Assembly: GCA_037176905.1 (NCBI GenBank)
Contig: JBBBWG010026845.1
Span: 31,436 to 57,279, forward strand
Reading direction: 5' to 3'
DNA: 25,844 bases
Source: Azolla pinnata
Lineage: Eukaryota > Streptophyta > Polypodiopsida > Salviniales > Salviniaceae
The notes below the pieces were generated by a model. That model saw only the letters and a program-made list of their open reading frames with translations. It was not told the origin of the DNA and made no database searches. Both the position numbers and the translations under genes were made by a program. Shown in pieces: positions 21,524 through 25,844 of this stretch; the first letter of the stretch is position 1, and each line of letters starts with the position of its first letter.

Positions 21524-21831
21524 CAAATCAATATGCATGTTTACGTCTACGTCTATAGATACATGTGAACACATATATGCATATTTATGTGTATATGTAC
21601 GTATGTATGTATATATTCATGTGAATATGTTGTATGTGACCGTTTACTGATGATTTGTCCCAACCATACTGCATATTCAAATCAATATGCATGTATACGT
21701 CTACGTCTATAGATACATGTGAACACACATATGCATATTTATGTGTATATGTACGTATGTATGTATATATACATGTGAATATGTTGTATGTGACCGTTTA
21801 CAGATGATTTGTCCCAACCATACTGCATATT
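21524..21831 (+). repeat. Tandem duplication with 154-bp unit
   Basis: The units 21524-21677 and 21678-21831 are nearly identical. Both contain AAATCAATATGCATGT, ACGTCTACGTCTATAGATAC, TGTATGTGACCGTTTAC and GATTTGTCCCAACC. A third, diverged copy begins at about 21915 (CAAATCAATATGCG) and includes GTGATCGTTTATAGATGA near 22052. It is separated from the pair by the 83-bp segment 21832-21914. Confidence 0.85.
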
Positions 21832-21914
21832 CACTACACATTTGCAACAAGTTTGTTAGAGGCAAGATTTGAACCCGTGACCTCATTAGACATAATCAAA
21901 TGGTCTAACTATAT
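21832..21914 (-). mobile_element. Possible tRNA-derived (SINE-like) fragment
   Basis: On the minus strand the segment contains TCACGGGTTCAAATCTTGCC. GGTTCAAATC fits the RNA polymerase III B box (GGTTCGANTCC) and the T-arm of tRNA. It sits between repeat copies 2 and 3 of the surrounding 154-bp array, as an insertion would. No convincing A box, poly-A tail or target-site duplication was found, so a truncated SINE is only the best guess. Confidence 0.35.
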
Positions 21915-22378
21915 ACAAATCAATATGCGTATATACATCTTTATATAAATGTGAATTACAGATTAATACATGCATATTTATGTGTATATATATGTAGGTA
22001 TGCATATACATGTGAATATGCATCAGACATGTACATATACAGGTGTATATATGTGATCGTTTATAGATGAATATACATCAAACATGTACATATATAGATA
22101 AATATACATATAAATATGCATGTATGTATGCATATACAAGTGAATACAAGCTAATATAGGTTAATGTGTAACTACCATGCAACAAATATGTAGCTACTAT
22201 GTGACAAATATGAAGCAAATATATAACAAATATGTATAATACATCTACATATAAATGTGAATATACATTAACCATGTATATATATAAATGAATATGCATG
22301 TATATATGTATATACAAGTGAATATGCATGTACGTATCTATATATAGGTGAATATACATGTACTTATCAATGTGCAAC

Positions 22379-22417
<39 letters not shown>

Positions 22418-22510
22418 ATATAGGTGAATAAACATGTATGTACATATATTGGTGAATATGCATGTATGTATACATATACAGATAAATGAACATGTATAAG
22501 AGGAGACAAA
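21915..22510. repeat. AT-rich array of TATATG/CATGTA words with (TA)n microsatellite
   Basis: The stretch consists of repeated AATATGCATGTATGTA, ATATACAGGTG and similar words, with roughly 30-40 bp spacing of GTGAATA. A run of about 13 TA units lies at 22385-22410. ORFs rich in Tyr, Ile and His on the minus strand are made entirely by this repeat. No gene is present. Confidence 0.7.
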
Positions 22511-22769
22511 CATGTAAAAAGTGAAAATATCTCACATGAATAGTTTCAGACAAGCCTCATCTATAAATAGGTAGTAAGGGCTTTAGTTTCTCATTAATCT
22601 TCAAAGTTCTCGAACTCTTTAGCTTCTAAAGATAAATGTATGTGCTCAAATTTTAGAACAAAAAGAAATATATAAAATAAAATAATATGATAATATCATA
22701 TTTAAAAGTTTTTTTAAATTTAAATTTAAATTTTTATAAGATTTTATTAATCATATTTTAAATATTGTG

Positions 22770-23048
22770 TTGCACGTTTACTACAATACAGTCGCACCAT
22801 TTACAATTGTAGTAAAGGTTATACCTACAGTTGCGACTACAGTTGTAGTAAAGGTCATGGTAAAGGTCGGGTATATAGTTGTAATATAGTCACGTCTACG
22901 GTCGTGGTAAATTTCATATCTATAGTCAAAGTAAAAAATGCAATAAATTATGTCCTTTGACGCGACCGTAGATGCGACTTTAGTAGAAGAAAAAAAAGAA
23001 CAAATTTTGCGGTAAATGACGTGTTAAACATGACAATTCCTTGTAGTG
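22770..23048 (-). mobile_element. Probable terminal part of a CACTA (En/Spm) DNA transposon
   Basis: The right edge ends CCTTGTAGTG at 23048; read on the minus strand it begins CACTACAAGGAATTGTC, the typical CACTA terminus. Just inside are repeated short subterminal motifs: GTAGTAAAGGT (twice), GCGACTACAG, GACCGTAGATGCGACTT and ACGGTCGTGG, as expected for transposase-binding repeats. The next three bases outside are AAA, a possible 3-bp target duplication. I found no matching CACTACAA start in a suitable position to the left and no transposase frame, so this looks like a truncated, non-autonomous or solo end. The left limit is approximate. Confidence 0.5.
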
Positions 23049-23179
23049 AAATATTTTAGAATATTTTGATGTATATATTTCAATTATATATAAATATGTG
23101 TGACCTCTATGGTTCTTATGAAAAGATTAAATGTCAGTTATTGCCCTTATTTCTTCCCATCTTATTTCTTTGATCTTCA

Positions 23180-24720
23180 TCTCTATCTTCATGCTCTCCT
23201 ATTGTTTTTGAGCTTCTTAAATTCCTAACCTCATCGCTCCATTCTAGTTCCACATTTCTAGTTTTAGTCCCATCATTCATATTTTGCCATAATTCGCGGT
23301 TAGTCTTTCAATAATAATTTGAATCCCTTTCATTAGAAGTCTCGCACCATTTTTTCTTTATCACCTCTGCATTTACTTTTAAGAGAGATCATTATCATCA
23401 TCTTTCCATTTAGAGATATTGTTGTCACCATCCTTGCTTCTAGAGTCATCGTTATTGTCATCTTTTCTTAGAGACATTGTTGTCACAACTGTTGTTTTTA
23501 GCTCAACATTTCCTCTTCCTCATAATCTTTATCACCTCATACTTGACATCATCATCTTGATCACCTTATCATTGTCTTCTTGAATATTATTCCGCTAGGT
23601 TTTATTGTCATTAGTAAATCTATTGCGTTACAGTTTGTGAGGCAATCTAGATGAACCTTGACTATTTACCCTCTCATGATAGAAAAAATTAAGTCAAATG
23701 TTTCGTATACACTCCTTACTCGTACATGTTCTAGTCTCTGATTGAGAACTGCACATGGGCACTTAATACACCCATTGGTGGCCACCTCATCTTTGACATC
23801 ATCATTGTGATCACCTTATCATTGTCTTCTTAAATATTACTTCGCTAGGTTTTATTGGTATTAATAACTCTCTTGCGCTATCTTGACTATTTACCCTCGC
23901 ATGGTAAAAGAAATTAAGTCAAACGTTTCGTGTGCACTCCTTTGCTTGTAGGTGTTAAAGTTTCCAATGAAGGCCATACATGGTCACTCACACCTATTAG
24001 TGTTTTAGTTCTCGATAAAGACTATGGTGTTCAAGTGCTTGGTGAGGACTTCACATGATCACTTACACTCATTATTATTTCACTTTTCAATGAGGAGTTG
24101 TTCACGCTCATTGTTCTCATCTCCGATGAGAATTACATATGGTCGCTCACACCTATTGGTATTCCTATTCTCTATGCCCGCACATGGTTGTTCACATTAG
24201 TGTCCAATTCTTAGTAGAGACCGTACATGTTCTCTTACATGACCTATTGGTGTTGTCTTGGTGGGGAGATCACATGGTTTATTCTCGTTCATGTTATAAT
24301 TTCTAGTAATGATTTCACATGGTCACTCGCATTCGTCTGTGTTTTAGTTTTTTGTACGCTCATTATCATAGACTTTTGAAAATGATGTAGTGCACTTGAA
24401 ACAAATTAAACTAATAATCTTACCTCAAAAAAATATTTTAGCTAACCATTCAAATACAACCATAATACTTATTTTTGAAGTGAAATGTTATCAAATCACT
24501 TGAAAAAATTTAAAAAGTTCCAAAAAGTTCTAAGAGGCTCTAAAATATTATGGAACATAGGAGTTTACACGCATGTACTTTTATCTTCGATCTTGATCTC
24601 TACATTTATACTCTCTTGTGATTTGGAGCTTCCTAAGTTTCTAACCTCATCACTCATTCTAACTTCATGTTTGTAACCTCATCGTTCATGCTTCATCTTA
24701 ATTTGTGTCCATAATACCTA
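23180..24720. repeat. Degenerate repeat complex with internal and flanking direct repeats
   Basis: Three levels of repetition are seen. A phrase with GATCACCTTATCATTGTCTT at about 23558-23710 recurs at about 23809-23950, followed in both by CTATTTACCCTC and AATTAAGTCAAA. From about 23735 to 24360 a phrase of the type CACATGGTCACTCACACCTATTGGTGTT recurs loosely every 50-70 bp. Also, the sequence near 23180-23290 (GAGCTTCTTAAATTCCTAAC, CTCATCGCTC) returns near 24580-24690 (GAGCTTCCTAAGTTTCTAAC, CTCATCACTC) in the same direction, about 1.4 kb apart. It is probably an old non-coding repeat element; the family is not identified. Confidence 0.5.
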
Positions 24721-25844
24721 AAACACTTTGGATTTCTTTATTTTTTTAGTCTAATCTATATTATTAAAAAAATTCCACTTTCATAAAAAGTTAATGTTTT
24801 ATAAAATTCCATAGTCACCATCCTTGTAACCGTTTTAGACAAGTTTTTAAATACTAAGGCTATAAATATTTTTAAAAAGTAATAATAATTTATAGAATCA
24901 TGTATTGCATAGCTAATTTTAGTCAATTTGCAATTCACCATCACGAGGACCTTTAATTGCAACAAAACTCAATAAATCTGAGCTAAGGCATGGGGATAAT
25001 ACATATATTCATAATACCAATGTTTGTTAAAAGCCGAATCAATTCCATGCCTTACAAATTTCAACTCAAAGAGCTAATCAAAGCACTAGCAACCAACACT
25101 TTTCAAATAAACCTTGGCAAGTATGGTATTATAGGACAAACCAAAATAGGTGTACAATCCATCACCTTGGTTATATTTGTTAGTAAAATTATAGTTACTT
25201 ATCTTTATATTCTCTTTAACTAATGAAAGGATTTTGTTGGGGAGAACAAAAACATATGACCCATACAAATAGAATTTTTAGAAAATAGCTCACTCCCTCA
25301 TGCTTTGAAACTCTTACAAAGAAGAAGCGATTGATTTATTTTTACAGAATTTAGTTGGACATGCATTTGGACCTTGTCTTTGTCAACAAGTTGCCATACA
25401 AGCATGACTTGATTCGTTCGTATGACAGGTCAATTATCACTATTGCATGCATTGAGCTTCTTACTATGAGTCAGGTGGTAAGAACCAACTCTATACATAC
25501 ATGTTCTTCTATCTTATAATGCACATGTCACGGACATATAAAGTGACAATATAGGCTGCTCACCATGTCTCCACATTTACCATAGTTATGACATCCTCAT
25601 GCATGCAAGTACCCTAAGATCACAAGATCCTCGTGAAGCATATTCTCATATGCTTTGACTAGTTTCTAGTAGTGTCAAATGAATACCTGTTCTAAACAGG
25701 ACAAATTCTGTGATCTACATCCCCCTAGCATATTCATAAAAGATGCCACGAATTTGGAGATAAGCCACCACAAACTTTTTGCACTTTGTGCACCAACTGG
25801 ATTTAGAAACACAACTTCACACAAAATAGGACAAAAAGATACTG
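24721..25844. other. AT-rich unassigned sequence
   Basis: No gene, tRNA or recognisable element end was found. The ORFs present are 60-77 codons, rich in Ile, Tyr, Asn and Lys, and lack motifs. The last 500 bp is somewhat less AT-rich and has a texture common in plant repeat DNA, but I could not assign it to a family. Confidence 0.35.

Noticed and set aside
22078-22509. Minus-strand ORF of 143 codons made of Tyr, Ile and His
   Set aside because: It is a direct translation of the TATG/CATGTA tandem repeat.
1-25844. CRISPR arrays, bacterial operons, riboswitches or tRNA/rRNA genes
   Set aside because: The repeats are microsatellites, minisatellites or transposon remains without regular spacers, and the genes are spliced plant genes. 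No complete tRNA cloverleaf or rRNA segment was recognised.

Overview
This is plant nuclear DNA, probably from a monocot. It has spliced genes with GT-AG introns, a P-class PPR gene, a VQ-motif gene and a plant-type EEP-family gene. GC-rich 5' coding ends with Ala/Gly/Asp runs sit in AT-rich intergenic DNA full of simple repeats. The monocot placement rests on composition only and is weak. There is no sign of bacterial, organellar or viral gene organisation.

Four genes are supported. (1) 286-1288, plus: a three-exon, 175-residue acidic coiled-coil-like protein that I do not recognise. (2) 5021-8661, minus: a seven-exon gene for a 324-residue endonuclease/exonuclease/phosphatase (EEP) fold protein. 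(3) 10296-16219, plus: a seven-exon gene for a 570-residue P-class PPR protein resembling Arabidopsis At2g35130. (4) 19011-19757, minus: an intronless 248-residue VQ-motif protein. I worked out exon borders by hand from splice consensus, codon phase and protein continuity; the total lengths of genes 1, 2 and 3 close in frame.

Genes 2 and 3 are head to head, with 1634 bp between start codons. That interval carries a polypyrimidine minisatellite, a GAGCA-type repeat and a GAA run. From about 16.8 to 17.6 kb there is a possible decayed or unrecognised reading frame. From 20.1 kb to the end I see no host gene, only repeats: a short GTGGCTTTCTGTGGG tandem, a 154-bp tandem duplication split from a third copy by a tRNA-like segment, a probable CACTA transposon end at 23048, degenerate period-like DNA at 23.2-24.7 kb, and unassigned AT-rich sequence.

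The genes do not form an evident pathway. The most interesting points are a 35-nt, phase-matched copy of the end of exon 6 inside intron 6 of the EEP gene, the Gly in place of the usual catalytic Asp in the EEP GDFN motif, and a run of eleven exactly 35-residue PPR repeats from which a partial RNA target can be read. I do not see a clear new multi-gene system.
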